From Gammaproteobacteria bacterium RIFOXYD12_FULL_61_37 (GTDB lineage: Bacteria > Pseudomonadota > Gammaproteobacteria > Chromatiales > Chromatiaceae), in assembly GCA_001801995.1 (NCBI GenBank), contig MGZB01000001.1, positions 124,001 to 188,000 on the forward strand: 64,000 nucleotides of DNA, read 5' to 3'. Below, piece by piece: positions 8,286 to 17,524 of the stretch. Position 1 is the stretch's first letter, and every line of letters begins with the position of its first letter. The translations under genes were made by a program, and so were the position numbers. The notes beneath the pieces are model-generated. The model worked only from the letters and a program-made list of their open reading frames with translations. It was not told the origin of the DNA and did no database searches.

Positions 8286-8963
8286 CTAATCCCCTCCGCA
8301 ACCGCCCCCGCCGTCTCCCCCGTCACCGCTATCGGAACAGGATTCTCCGAATCCGTCGGTACAACCGTCGTAGGAGGAACTGGAAAAGTCTCCGCCACAG
8401 TGCGCGCCACCATCGCCGCCCCGCCGCAGGGCGGAGCAATCGGGCGTGTAGTGGAAGCCATCCGCTATGCCCAGTTTGGCATCCAGGGCGAACAGAAGGG
8501 GCAACCGGCTCGGATTGGCGGGGTCGATGTTCTCTTCGCGGCAGCACTGCCGCCAGACACGGCGTAAACCTTCGTTGCCGCGCCGGTCCGGGCTCAGCAC
8601 CACCGCTGGCGTGTGGTGCAGCGTACGGCCGAAGGCCTTGCGGCAAAAATCCTGATAGTGGCGGGTATAGAGGATGAACTCGTGCCAGAGGTCATCCACC
8701 ACCTGGGAAGGCATGGAAACAAATTGGCGGCCGCCGTTCAGGTAGGCGAGAAAGAACTGCCGCAGGGCGCGCCCCACCAGTTGGCGATCCTTGATCGAGA
8801 GTCCGGGCCGCCGATGGGCCAGCCGTTCATACAAACCCGGCGGATAGGGATAGGTCCGGATGAACTCCGCCCGTACCAGGCGGCGCCAGCGCGTCCAAAG
8901 CACCAGCAGGATCAGGGAAGGGATCAGGGCGAGAAGAACAAGGATGGGATCGAGCATGCCCAT
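8286..8963 (-). CDS. Membrane-anchored glycine-rich domain protein
   Basis: A 225-residue protein. Residues 4-25 form one hydrophobic membrane segment. The middle holds a conserved-looking block, MPSQVVDDLWHEFILYTRHY followed by FCRKAFGRTLHHTP, known from bacterial proteins annotated only as glycine-rich domain-containing. The C-terminal 50 residues are rich in Gly, Ser, Asp and Cys, with CGGD-like and CSDSGDGGDGG stretches. The His/Cys content of both parts suggests metal binding, but no function is established. It is a single gene, convergent with aroG. The ATG at 8963 or the one two codons later could be the start. Confidence 0.7.
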   Translation of the reverse strand: MGMLDPILVLLALIPSLILLVLWTRWRRLVRAEFIRTYPYPPGLYERLAHRRPGLSIKDRQLVGRALRQFFLAYLNGGRQFVSMPSQVVDDLWHEFILYTRHYQDFCRKAFGRTLHHTPAVVLSPDRRGNEGLRRVWRQCCREENIDPANPSRLPLLFALDAKLGIADGFHYTPDCSALRRGGDGGAHCGGDFSSSSYDGCTDGFGESCSDSGDGGDGGGGCGGD

Positions 8964-9028
8964 ACCAGGGTTTCAGGCTTGAGACCGGGGAGAACAGAGT
9001 CCCTCCAGCCCCAAGCCTCCAGCCTGAA

Positions 9029-9910
9029 TTAAAGATCCAGCGAGGAGGAGCGGGCAGAACCCGCGCTCCGTCCCGATCCACCGCCAATCGCCTTGCCGCT
9101 CGCCATCTTCTCGGCCATTACCGCGATGGTCTTCACATAGACTTCGGCCTTGTTCCATTCGTGCAGCACCTGCCAGTTATGGGAGCCCGGCTTCCAGCTC
9201 CCGCCGGCCTGCCAGCCGTAGCCTTTGAGATAGCTGGCGGTTGAGGCGAGCACGTCGGCATCGCTGTTGATCAAGTCGCGTCTACCGTTGCCGTCGAAAT
9301 CGACTGCGTATTTTTCGTAGGCGGTAGCCATGAACTGGGTCTGGCCGATCTCTCCGGCCCAAGCGCCATGCATCTGGCTGGGGCGCATGTCGCCGCGTTC
9401 GACGATGCGCAGAGCGCTCAACAGATGACCGCGGAAGAAGTCCGAGCGCCGGCAGTCATAGGCCAGGGTGGCGAGGGAGGGGAAGATCGGCATGCTGCCC
9501 GAGTTGGCGCCGTAGTTGGTCTCAAGTCCCCAGATGGACACCACAACCGCAGCGGGTACGCCGAATTGTTTCTCAATGCGGGCGGCCAAGGAGGGATTGG
9601 AAGAGATCCAGTTCCGGCCCTGGTTGATCATGCTGTTGGAGACACGGCGGGCGTAGAACGCCTCGAAGGAGAGTTTGAAGGAGTGCTGGTTGCGGTCGAG
9701 GGAGATGACCCTGGAACTGTAACCCACCCCGCTCAGGGCTGAATCTATGGCCTGTTGGGAAATTCCCTCGGCGGCTGCGGCCTTTTTGAACCGTGCCATC
9801 CAGGCCGGAAAGCCGCCGGGACCCGAGCCGCAATCGGCGGCCAGGGCAGGGAGGGCGGGCAGGCCCAGGGCCAGCCCCAGGAAGGCAATGCGCAATCCTC
9901 TGAAATTCAT
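9029..9910 (-). CDS. mltB: Lytic murein transglycosylase, MltB family
   Basis: A 293-residue periplasmic enzyme that cleaves the glycan strand of peptidoglycan to give anhydromuropeptides. It has a signal peptide (residues 1-25, ending ALAAD) without a lipobox, so it is probably soluble, as in the MltB-related TIGR02283 group. The likely catalytic glutamate is E130 in IWGLETNYG. GEIGQTQFMATAYEKYAVDFDGNGR is the substrate-cleft signature of this family (quoted in full only to mark where it lies, about 190-214). The C-terminal 20 residues are Ser/Gly-rich. There is no peptidoglycan-binding domain. Confidence 0.92.
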   Translation of the reverse strand: MNFRGLRIAFLGLALGLPALPALAADCGSGPGGFPAWMARFKKAAAAEGISQQAIDSALSGVGYSSRVISLDRNQHSFKLSFEAFYARRVSNSMINQGRNWISSNPSLAARIEKQFGVPAAVVVSIWGLETNYGANSGSMPIFPSLATLAYDCRRSDFFRGHLLSALRIVERGDMRPSQMHGAWAGEIGQTQFMATAYEKYAVDFDGNGRRDLINSDADVLASTASYLKGYGWQAGGSWKPGSHNWQVLHEWNKAEVYVKTIAVMAEKMASGKAIGGGSGRSAGSARSSSLDL

Positions 9911-10018
9911 AAAAATTCTCCGTGTGAAATGTATTTGGAATGGAACCGGGAATCCGAAACAGCCCCGTCAAACCAGCGGCGAGAGTAGCCGTCCTCCCGG
10001 CCTATCGTCAATCGGACC

Positions 10019-10459
10019 TCAATCCTCGAAACCCGCCAGGCGATACCAGCGCTTGGCCTCTTCCGGGTCCCGCGCCACCCCGATCCCCTCCGCATAGAGC
10101 ATCCCCAGGGTGGTTTGGGAACCCACCAGACCCTGATCGGCGGCGCGGCGAAACCACTCCACCGCCTTGGCCGGATTTTTCTCGGCGCACTCGCCCTCCA
10201 GATACATGAAGCCGAGCCCGTGCTGGGCATAACCGACGCCCTGCTCCGCAGCCGACTTCATGTACGCAAAGGCCTGCAACGGGTTTGCCACGATGCCCAG
10301 GCCATTTTGCATCATGATGGCCATGCGGTATTGCGCATCGGGATCACCCTGTGCCGCCAGGGGGGAAAGCAACTGGGCTGCGCGGGAGAAATGCTTGGCC
10401 TCGAAGGCGGCGATGCCGCTCGACAATTCCATATCCCGCTGGGTTATCTCATCACTCAT
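10019..10459 (-). CDS. Sel1-repeat protein
   Basis: A 146-residue protein made mostly of Sel1-like (TPR-type) helical repeats of about 36 residues, for example AQYRMAIMMQNGLGI, AQHGLGFMYLEGECA and SQTTLGMLYAEGIGV. Such repeats mediate protein-protein contacts. There is no signal peptide, so it is likely cytoplasmic. The frame is open farther upstream, but the ATG at 10459 is preceded by an AGAGG ribosome site 8-10 bases away, so this start is preferred. The function is unknown. The MITE-like element lies 42 bases upstream of the start and may carry or disturb its promoter. Confidence 0.8.
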   Translation of the reverse strand: MSDEITQRDMELSSGIAAFEAKHFSRAAQLLSPLAAQGDPDAQYRMAIMMQNGLGIVANPLQAFAYMKSAAEQGVGYAQHGLGFMYLEGECAEKNPAKAVEWFRRAADQGLVGSQTTLGMLYAEGIGVARDPEEAKRWYRLAGFED

Positions 10460-10501
10460 CGGTTTGCCTCTACAAGATAATCGACAGGTTGTACGGCCTA
10501 T

Positions 10502-10705
10502 GGGCACCTCTAAAAATCCAATTTTCTAAGCCAGGCAAGGCGCGAGCAAAAATCTGTCTGGAACAGATTTTCACGCAAGCCCGTAGGGTGAGGCGCAAGG
10601 GTACGCCGAATAATAAATTGCGACGCGCATACAGCTGATATTTAAGAAGTAATTTCTTGTGAGCAACACGGCATGGCAACGAAAAATGGATTTTTAGAGG
10701 TGCCC
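10502..10705. mobile_element. 204-bp MITE-like element with perfect 19-bp terminal inverted repeats
   Basis: GGGCACCTCTAAAAATCCA at 10502-10520 is matched exactly, inverted, by 10687-10705. Looser inverted similarity continues inward for about 20 more bases on each side. The element has no credible coding sequence and is AT-richer than the flanks. The four bases outside each end are CTAT (left) and TTAT (right), which could be a target duplication with one mismatch. This fits a non-autonomous element mobilised in trans by an IS5-like or similar transposase, which is not present in the window. Confidence 0.85.
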
Positions 10706-10765
10706 TTATACCATTCCGCCATTGTCCTCGCCCGGACTTTTCGGGGTTGCAGGACGGCGACCTGA

Positions 10766-11860
10766 TTAGATCCCATCCCGATAGCGGACAGCGATGCCGC
10801 AAAAGGCCTCGAAGCCGTCCAGAAAGGCGTCGGCCATGTCCGGGTCGAAGTGGGTGCCGCGCCCGTCGGCGATAATCGCCCGCGCCTCGGCAAAACTCAT
10901 GGGGGCTTTGTAAACACGCGGCGAGACGAGGGCGTCAAAGACATCGGCGAGGGCCATGATGCGGGCGGAAGGGGGTATCCCCTCTTCCATCAGCCCGTCG
11001 GGATAGCCCGTGCCGTCCCATCGCTCGTGATGCCAGCGGGTGATCTCCTTGGCCAGCGTCAGGAACTCCACCTCTTTCTTGACATCCCTCTCGGCCAGCT
11101 CGATGGCGTCGCTGCCCAGCCTGGCGTGGGTCTTCATGATCTCCCATTCCGCCGGGGCCAGCTTGCCGGGCTTTTGCAGGATGCAGTCGGGAATGCCCAC
11201 TTTGCCGATGTCATGCAAGGGGGCGGAGCGGGTGAGCAGATCGATGTAGTGGCTGGTCAGGGTCCCGGCGAAACGGGGGTGGCCCTTCAGGCGAGTCCCA
11301 AGCTCTCGCACATAACCCTGGGTGCGCAGGATATGGTTGCCGGTCTCCGGGTCTCGGGTCTCGGCCAGATGGGCCAGCGCCCGGATGCTCACGAGCTGGA
11401 TCAGATCGTTCTCGGCCATGCGCCGGTTGACTTCGGCCTCCAGCCAGGCATTCTCGCCCTTGAGGCGGTCGCGGGCGTGCTTCAGCTCCAGTTGGGTGCG
11501 CACCCGCGCCAGGACGACGGACGGGATGATAGGCTTGGTGATGTAATCCACCGCGCCCGACTCCAACCCCTTCACCTCTGCCTCCTGCCCGGTCATGGCG
11601 GTGACGAAGATGACCGGGATGTCGCGGGTGCGGGGATCGGCGCGTAGGCGGCCGAAGACCTCGTGGCCGTCCATCCCCGGCATCATGACATCAAGCAGGA
11701 TCAGGTCGGGCCGCAGTTCGCCAGCGGCGATGCTCAGGGCCTTTCCACCTGAGCTGGCCGCCCGCACCTGGAAATACGGCATCAGCAGCTCGCTCAGAAC
11801 CGAAAGATTTTCCGGCGCGTCATCGACGATCAGGATGGAAGCTTCCGTTGTTTTGTCCAT
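10766..11860 (-). CDS. Response regulator with HD-GYP domain (cyclic-di-GMP phosphodiesterase)
   Basis: A 364-residue RpfG-like protein. The N-terminal receiver has the phospho-acceptor D57 (LILLDVMMPGMDG), the acidic pair D13-D14 and K109 (ITKP), all intact. After a helical linker (about 125-155) comes the HD-GYP domain with H216-D217 (HDIGKVGIPD) and the GYP motif at 285-287 (HHERWDGTGYPDG). The family hydrolyses cyclic di-GMP in response to a sensor kinase, but none is adjacent. The gene is monocistronic and divergent from slt. It could influence adhesion and hence the secretion operon at 2.8-7 kb, though that link is inference. Confidence 0.93.
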   Translation of the reverse strand: MDKTTEASILIVDDAPENLSVLSELLMPYFQVRAASSGGKALSIAAGELRPDLILLDVMMPGMDGHEVFGRLRADPRTRDIPVIFVTAMTGQEAEVKGLESGAVDYITKPIIPSVVLARVRTQLELKHARDRLKGENAWLEAEVNRRMAENDLIQLVSIRALAHLAETRDPETGNHILRTQGYVRELGTRLKGHPRFAGTLTSHYIDLLTRSAPLHDIGKVGIPDCILQKPGKLAPAEWEIMKTHARLGSDAIELAERDVKKEVEFLTLAKEITRWHHERWDGTGYPDGLMEEGIPPSARIMALADVFDALVSPRVYKAPMSFAEARAIIADGRGTHFDPDMADAFLDGFEAFCGIAVRYRDGI

Positions 11861-11992
11861 GAAAATTTTGTTCCCGGTATCACTTTTCGCTTTCGCTCAT
11901 GGAAATATAGACAACATCCGGCCAAAGGCTGCCGCTTTGAAGCGAGCCTTCTATATACTTAGCGCCTCTCAACACGGAACTGTCCCCAAATC

Positions 11993-14068
11993 ATGATCAG
12001 ACCTCGCGCGCCGATGATCGCCTTTCGCTCTCCTTTGCTCCTGCCCGCTCTCTGCCTCCTCATCCTGGCCTCAACCCTGCGTGACGTTCAGGCAATGGAT
12101 TTACGGCTGAACTTCCAGCGGGCGGAAAAGGCCCTGCACGATGGGCGGATGGCCGAGTTCCATCACCTGAAAAATTCCCTCGGCAACTATCCACTGAAGC
12201 CTTACCTGGATTACGCCGAACTTACCCTGGATCTGAGCCGAACCGATGCCACCCAGGTCAAGGCGTTCCTGGCCGGGCAGGACGAAACCGCCCTGGGCTC
12301 CCGCCTGCGTACCGCTTGGCTCAAACATCTGGGCGCGAACGAACGCTGGAGCGAGTTCCTCGAATATTACCGTCCTTCCAGCAGCAACGAGCTGCGCTGC
12401 CTTCATCTGAAGGCCTTGATGGCCGGGGGGAAGAAGAAGGAGGCCATGGATCAGGCCAAGCCCCTCTGGCTGACCAGCGATGCCCTGCCGGAAACCTGCG
12501 TCCCCCTGCTTGAGCAGTTGCACAAGGACGGCGGTATTTCGCCTACCCTGGTATGGGAGCGTCTGGATCTCATCCGGGGTACGAGGGGCAAGGAACGGCT
12601 CCCCCTCATGCGCGACCTGAAACGATTTCTGCCCGCCAAGGAATACGCCTGGCACAACCTCTGGATGCAGAGCCTGGGCGAACCGGAGCGGGTCCTCTCC
12701 AGCCCTTTGATGAACCAGCAGCATCCCTCGCGGGATCTGCTCGTCGTGCATAGCATCATCCGCCTGGGCTGGAAGAACCGCGAGGGGGCGCTCGCTCAAT
12801 GGGACCGTTTCAAGGATCTGCTCGCTCCCGCCCAGAAGAAGCGCGTGGAAAAGGGGCTGGGCTCCGTCCTGGCGCACAGGAGGCATCCCCAGGCACTCGC
12901 CTTCCTGGGCAAGGTCAAATCCTGCTCACAGATGCCCGGACTCTGCGAACTGAGGGTGCGCCACGCCCTGAGACGGCTGGACTGGCGCCTGGTCTCCGGC
13001 TGGATCGACGAGATGCCCAAGAACATGCAGCTCGACGAGGAGTGGCGCTACTGGAAGGCGCGGGCGCTGGAGCAGACCGGCCACAAGGCCGAGGCCGGGA
13101 AGCTCTACCAGGAGGTCGCCCAGGACCGCAGTTATTACGGTTTCCTCGCCGCCGACCGGATCGGCAAGACTTACCGCCTGGAGCATCTGGAGGTAGCGGC
13201 GCCAGGGACTGAACTCAGGGCTTTGGCCTCTCAGCCTGCCTTTCAGCGCGCCCAGGAGCTCTATCTTCTGGGCAGGAAATCCCCGGCCCAGACCGAGTGG
13301 TATTGGGCCACGCGCAACCTGGATCAGAACGGACTGAAGCTGGCCGCCAAACTGGCCTATCAATGGGGCTGGAGCCATCGCGCCATCATGACCCTGTTGC
13401 CCACGGGTTATTGGGACGACCTGGAGATTCGCTTTCCGGTGGAATTCCGGGAGCAGGTCGAAGCCGAGGCGAAGGTATTGGGCATCAGCAGCGCCTGGAT
13501 CTTCGCCATTCTGCGTCAGGAGAGCAGCTTCGCGGCGGACGCCCGTTCGCCGGTTGGCGCCCTCGGCCTGATGCAGTTGATGCCCCACACGGCCCAGATC
13601 ATGGCAAAAAAACTGGACATGGGGGCCTTGAAGGAGGCGGATATCCTTGCCCCGAAAAACAATATCCGCCTGGGAAGCCGCTATCTGAAACAGCTCCACG
13701 AGGAATACAACGGCGAGATTCTGCTGGCCACCCCCTCCTACAACGCAGGCCCTCACCGCACTCGTGCCTGGCTGCCGGATACCGCGATGCCCGCCGACCT
13801 CTGGGTGGAATTCATCCCCTTCGACGAGACCAGGCTTTATGTGAAACGGGTCATGAGCTACACGGCCATCTACGAAAGCCGACTGGACATGAAGGTGATC
13901 CGGCTGAAGGACCGCATGCCCGACCTGAGCAAGGCCATTATCGCGGGGCAGCGGAGAGATATCGTCGATGACGGTTCGCCTCCGGCCGAGGCCGACGAGG
14001 AAGCTTCGGCAGACGTCGGCCTGGAAAAAAAGGGGAACAATGCCGTCTTCGACCCACTGGATCTGTGA
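11993..14068 (+). CDS. slt: Soluble lytic murein transglycosylase (Slt70 type)
   Basis: A 691-residue periplasmic enzyme. A signal peptide (through about residue 35, ending VQA) precedes a long superhelical alpha-domain of TPR-like helices (about 40-450), and then the lysozyme-like catalytic domain. The catalytic glutamate is E510 in ILRQESSF, followed by the family motif GALGLMQLMP and later NIRLGSRYL and ATPSYNAGP. It makes anhydromuropeptides, which the AmpG permease encoded at 33.7-35.2 kb could import for recycling. An acidic 30-residue tail follows the domain. The start at 11993 is the first in-frame ATG; one at codon 8 is also possible. Confidence 0.95.
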   Translation: MIRPRAPMIAFRSPLLLPALCLLILASTLRDVQAMDLRLNFQRAEKALHDGRMAEFHHLKNSLGNYPLKPYLDYAELTLDLSRTDATQVKAFLAGQDETALGSRLRTAWLKHLGANERWSEFLEYYRPSSSNELRCLHLKALMAGGKKKEAMDQAKPLWLTSDALPETCVPLLEQLHKDGGISPTLVWERLDLIRGTRGKERLPLMRDLKRFLPAKEYAWHNLWMQSLGEPERVLSSPLMNQQHPSRDLLVVHSIIRLGWKNREGALAQWDRFKDLLAPAQKKRVEKGLGSVLAHRRHPQALAFLGKVKSCSQMPGLCELRVRHALRRLDWRLVSGWIDEMPKNMQLDEEWRYWKARALEQTGHKAEAGKLYQEVAQDRSYYGFLAADRIGKTYRLEHLEVAAPGTELRALASQPAFQRAQELYLLGRKSPAQTEWYWATRNLDQNGLKLAAKLAYQWGWSHRAIMTLLPTGYWDDLEIRFPVEFREQVEAEAKVLGISSAWIFAILRQESSFAADARSPVGALGLMQLMPHTAQIMAKKLDMGALKEADILAPKNNIRLGSRYLKQLHEEYNGEILLATPSYNAGPHRTRAWLPDTAMPADLWVEFIPFDETRLYVKRVMSYTAIYESRLDMKVIRLKDRMPDLSKAIIAGQRRDIVDDGSPPAEADEEASADVGLEKKGNNAVFDPLDL

Positions 14069-14143
14069 TTGGGCGGGCGGCTCACCCGTTTCCTCTTGGA
14101 TCGGGCGCGCCAATGCTGATACCCTCCCCGTCAAGATTCCGGC

Positions 14144-15136
14144 ATGCAACGAATACGGGATGACTTGCGTAGTCACGCGGTCATAGGAAGCAAGATGTTC
14201 CGAAAAGCCATAGAAAAGCTGAACATCAGGCTCGACATCCTGCGCCAATATCGCAGTCTGTTGCAGCAGGATTTCCCCGAGCCAAACCTGAAGGCCCTTT
14301 ACAAGAGGCAGAGCCTTTTACTCCGGGGCCTGTGCCGTATCGGCCTGCTGGAACGCTGGCACCGGACCGCCGGCAACCCCCGGCTCACCGAGGTGCTGGA
14401 ACGCCATCCCCATATCCGGGGCGCCATCTACTGGCCCTATCTCCATAACGACTGGACCCCGGAACGGCGTTTCGAGGTCATCGACCGCCACTACCTGCTC
14501 CTGGACGGCCCCGCCGCCATTCTTCTGGCTGCGGCAAGGGGCAAGGTACGGCTGGCCAGCCTGCGGGGCTCCGGCCCGGAACTCCGACTGGTGCTGGACA
14601 AGCCCAAGTGGTTCATGCGGGAAGGGGAGGTGGTGCTGAATCTCTTCCAGGAGGAGGCGCGGCTCTACTCGGTGGCATTCGCGCTGGGTCTGGAAGATGG
14701 GAAAAGGCTGGCCTATGTGGGCGCCATCCAGGGTTCCAATCTCGACCAGGCCGCCGAGATCTACCGTCAACTGACGCGGGAGCTGCATGGCCTGCGGCCC
14801 AGGGATCTGACCATACTTGCCCTCAGAATGCTGTGCGACGCCATGGGGATAGAGCGGCTTCTGGCGGTTTCCCACAAGGCACGCCATCACGAAAGCGCCT
14901 TTTTCGGCAATCTACCGGAAGGCAAGATCCAAGCGAATTACGACGAGATCTGGTCCGAGCAGGGAGGCCGGTTGTTGGAGAACGGCTTCTTCGAACTCCC
15001 CACGAAGATTAGCCACCGCGACCTGAGCAAGATCCCTTCACGCAAGCGCGCCAGCTATCGCCGCCGCTACGAGATGCTGGACGGATTGGGAAGCCAGATA
15101 CGGGCCGCCTGTGCCGGTGGGGTTTTAACTCAATAA
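14144..15136 (+). CDS. VirK/YbjX-like DUF535 family protein
   Basis: A 330-residue protein of the DUF535 family. The diagnostic C-terminal half is clear: IQGS, YRQLTRELHGLRPRDLTILA, LLAVSHKARHH, ANYDEIWSEQGG, and the basic end IPSRKRASYRRRYEMLD. Relatives VirK and YbjX of enterobacteria are tied to envelope or antimicrobial-peptide resistance phenotypes, but no reaction is known. It has no signal peptide or membrane segment. An internal ATG at 14195 (MFRKAIEKL) is an alternative start that would remove a less conserved leader. The 3' end overlaps the convergent sugar transferase gene by 7 bases. Confidence 0.8.
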   Translation: MQRIRDDLRSHAVIGSKMFRKAIEKLNIRLDILRQYRSLLQQDFPEPNLKALYKRQSLLLRGLCRIGLLERWHRTAGNPRLTEVLERHPHIRGAIYWPYLHNDWTPERRFEVIDRHYLLLDGPAAILLAAARGKVRLASLRGSGPELRLVLDKPKWFMREGEVVLNLFQEEARLYSVAFALGLEDGKRLAYVGAIQGSNLDQAAEIYRQLTRELHGLRPRDLTILALRMLCDAMGIERLLAVSHKARHHESAFFGNLPEGKIQANYDEIWSEQGGRLLENGFFELPTKISHRDLSKIPSRKRASYRRRYEMLDGLGSQIRAACAGGVLTQ

Positions 15137-16548
15137 GCCCGCGCGCCAAACAGGATCTGGTAGACGGTCATGAAGAAGATCTTCATGTCGAGCCAGAAGC
15201 TCCAGTTGCGCAAATACCAGAGGTCGTGTTCCACGCGCCTTTGCATCTTCTCCAGGTCCGCCGTCTCACCGCGCCAGCCGTTGACCTGGGCCCAGCCGGT
15301 GATGCCCGGCTTGACCTTGTGACGCAGCATGTAACCCTTGATCAGCTCGCGATACATCTCGTTGTGGGCCACGGCGTGAGGCCGGGGTCCAACGATGGAC
15401 ATCTCGCCCATAAACACGTTGATGAACTGGGGCAGCTCGTCGAGGGAGGTGCGGCGCAGGAAGGCGCCGAAGGGAGTGACGCGGGAGTCGTTCCGTTGCG
15501 CCTGCTGGATCACACCCCCGTCCTCGCAGACTCGCATGGAGCGGAACTTCCAGACCATGATCTCCTTGCCGTCCAGCCCGTAGCGCCGCTGTTTGAAGAG
15601 TACGGGGCCCGGCGAGGAGAGCCTGACGCCGAGGGCGATCAGCAGCATGGGGATGGCGAGGAAGCAGAGCATGAGGCTGGAGATGACGATGTCCTGCAAC
15701 CGCTTGAACAAGCCCTCCACCCCGGAGAAAGGGGTGTCGTAGACGCTGACGACCTCCATATCGTTGAAGTTGATCCAGCGCCCTTGTAGGACATTGGAGA
15801 TGAAGAAGTCGGGCACCATGTAGACCGAGGCTGTGGTGTCCGCCAGTTCCTCGATCAGGAAGCGGATGCGGTCTTCCGCCATGATGGGCAGGGTGATGTA
15901 GACCGTGTCGATGTCGCCCTTCTTGGCCCGCTCCACCAAGGCCCTGAAATCACCCTTTTTCTGGCCGGTGAAGGCAAGCCGGCCCTGATCGCGGTCATCG
16001 TAGAAGCCATCCAGCCGGAACCCGAATTTGCCTGGATCATCCAGGACATGGGCGATCCTGACCCCGGTCTCATCGGCGCCGGCAATGGCGGCGGCGCGGG
16101 TGCTGTAACCGTGCCGGCGAATGGCGCGGAGCAGCAGTTGCCGGAGAATCCGCCACAGCCACAACAGGGACGGGGTGGTGACGAACCAGACCCCCAAGGC
16201 CACCCGCGACAATTCGCCGGTGATCTTGAAGGCATAGGCGGTGAGCAAGAGCACCAGAATGGTCCCCAGCCAGACCCCGCCAGCCCGCATCAGTTCTTGG
16301 ATCAGACTGGCTCCGTTCCACCGGCGATAGAGCCCGCTCATCTCCGCGATCAGAAAAAAGGACAAAACGGCAAGTAGCGAACCGATCAGATAGCGGTCGT
16401 CCCAGGCATCTGGGTCGTAGAACTGCACGGCAATATAGATGGAAAAACCGACGATGCAGGCATCCAGGTATTTCCGCAAGATGGGGATCTCGCCGCGATC
16501 CCACCGGCGCGCCGTAGTGGGTGTTTGATCCCTCTGGTTAGCGGACAT
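15130..16548 (-). CDS. wcaJ: Undecaprenyl-phosphate glucose (hexose-1-P) transferase, WcaJ type
   Basis: A 472-residue polyisoprenyl-phosphate hexose-1-phosphate transferase that starts a glycan repeat unit on undecaprenyl phosphate. Four or five hydrophobic segments lie in residues 25-130, then a CoA-binding-like Rossmann region ([14 protein letters not shown]). After another membrane helix (about 290-310) comes the catalytic PglC/WbaP domain: [42 protein letters not shown] and [15 protein letters not shown]. It is the last gene of the rfbA-rfbC-rfbD-galE operon and overlaps galE by 11 bases. The preferred sugar (glucose or galactose) cannot be told from sequence. Confidence 0.92.
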   Translation of the reverse strand: MSANQRDQTPTTARRWDRGEIPILRKYLDACIVGFSIYIAVQFYDPDAWDDRYLIGSLLAVLSFFLIAEMSGLYRRWNGASLIQELMRAGGVWLGTILVLLLTAYAFKITGELSRVALGVWFVTTPSLLWLWRILRQLLLRAIRRHGYSTRAAAIAGADETGVRIAHVLDDPGKFGFRLDGFYDDRDQGRLAFTGQKKGDFRALVERAKKGDIDTVYITLPIMAEDRIRFLIEELADTTASVYMVPDFFISNVLQGRWINFNDMEVVSVYDTPFSGVEGLFKRLQDIVISSLMLCFLAIPMLLIALGVRLSSPGPVLFKQRRYGLDGKEIMVWKFRSMRVCEDGGVIQQAQRNDSRVTPFGAFLRRTSLDELPQFINVFMGEMSIVGPRPHAVAHNEMYRELIKGYMLRHKVKPGITGWAQVNGWRGETADLEKMQRRVEHDLWYLRNWSFWLDMKIFFMTVYQILFGARAY

Positions 16549-17524
16549 GGCTCGTCTCCCAGGCCCAGGCGTGCTGGACGATTTGATCCAGGGCAGGGAA
16601 ACGCCGCCGCCAGCCCAACTCCCGCTCGGCCAGGGCCGCGTCGGCCACCAGTACGGCGGGATCGCCCGCGCGCCGCGCTGCCTCTTCCACCCGGATATCG
16701 ACCCCGGTCACCCGTTTGACCACCTCTATCACCTCGCGCACCGAATACCCTTGCCCGTTGCCCAGATTGAAGACCCGCATCGCGCCACCCGCCAGCAGCC
16801 ACTCCAGGGCCAGGAGATGGGCCTCGCAGAGATCCCAGACGTGAATATAGTCGCGAACACAGGTTCCGTCCCCTGTTTCGTAATCCGTGCCGTAGACAGA
16901 AATACGGTCCCTCCGGCCGGAAGCGGCTTGCAGGACCAGGGGAATCAGGTGGGTCTCCGGCGCGTGGCGTTCGCCCAGCTCGCCGTCCGGATCGGCACCG
17001 GCGGCATTGAAATACCGCAAGGAGACCGAGCGCAGCCCGTAGGCCCGGCTGTAATCGTCCAACAGCCCCTCGACCATCAGCTTGGAGCGCCCGTAAGGGT
17101 TGATGGGGCGGGCTGGATGACTCTCGTCGATGGGGCTGTAGTCCGGCTCGCCGAAGATGGCTGCCGTCGAGGAAAAGATGAAACGCCGCACGCCATGGCG
17201 GTTCATGGCGTCCAGCAGGTTTTTGGCATTGCAGACATTGTTTTGGAAGTACTTGGCCGGATCGGCCACCGATTCGCCCACCAGACTGAAGGCCGCGAAG
17301 TGCATGACAGCGGCGAAGCCGTGCTGCTGGAACAGCTTATCCAGCAGGGCTGCATCCCCCGTATCGCCCCGGACGAACTCGCCGTAGCGAACCGCGTCGG
17401 CATATCCCGTGGAGAGGTTATCCAGGGTCACCACCGAATAGCCCTCAAGGGCCAGGCGCTTGACCATGTGGGAGCCGATATAACCGGCCCCGCCCGTCAC
17501 CAGGATCTTCGGCTTTGGCGTCAT
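16538..17524 (-). CDS. galE: UDP-glucose 4-epimerase
   Basis: A 328-residue short-chain dehydrogenase-like epimerase interconverting UDP-glucose and UDP-galactose. It has the NAD-binding motif GGAGYIGSH (11-19), SSTAAIFG with the catalytic serine/threonine region (119-125), and the Y144-G-R-S-K148 catalytic pair. The C-terminal half matches GalE (RYFNAAGADPDGELGE, GDGTCVRDYIHV). The open frame reaches 17677, but the ATG at 17524 overlaps the rfbD stop as ATGA and begins right at the Rossmann fold, so it is chosen. It sits in the operon slot where rfbB (a related dehydratase) is often found, but the GalE signatures are clear. Confidence 0.93.
   Translation of the reverse strand: MTPKPKILVTGGAGYIGSHMVKRLALEGYSVVTLDNLSTGYADAVRYGEFVRGDTGDAALLDKLFQQHGFAAVMHFAAFSLVGESVADPAKYFQNNVCNAKNLLDAMNRHGVRRFIFSSTAAIFGEPDYSPIDESHPARPINPYGRSKLMVEGLLDDYSRAYGLRSVSLRYFNAAGADPDGELGERHAPETHLIPLVLQAASGRRDRISVYGTDYETGDGTCVRDYIHVWDLCEAHLLALEWLLAGGAMRVFNLGNGQGYSVREVIEVVKRVTGVDIRVEEAARRAGDPAVLVADAALAERELGWRRRFPALDQIVQHAWAWETSHVR

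Noticed and set aside
10470-10802. A 110-codon frame across the MITE-like element
   Set aside because: It is made mainly of the element and its inverted ends, with no ribosome site and no family resemblance.
12926-14248. A 440-codon open frame antisense to slt
   Set aside because: Shadow of the lytic transglycosylase catalytic domain.
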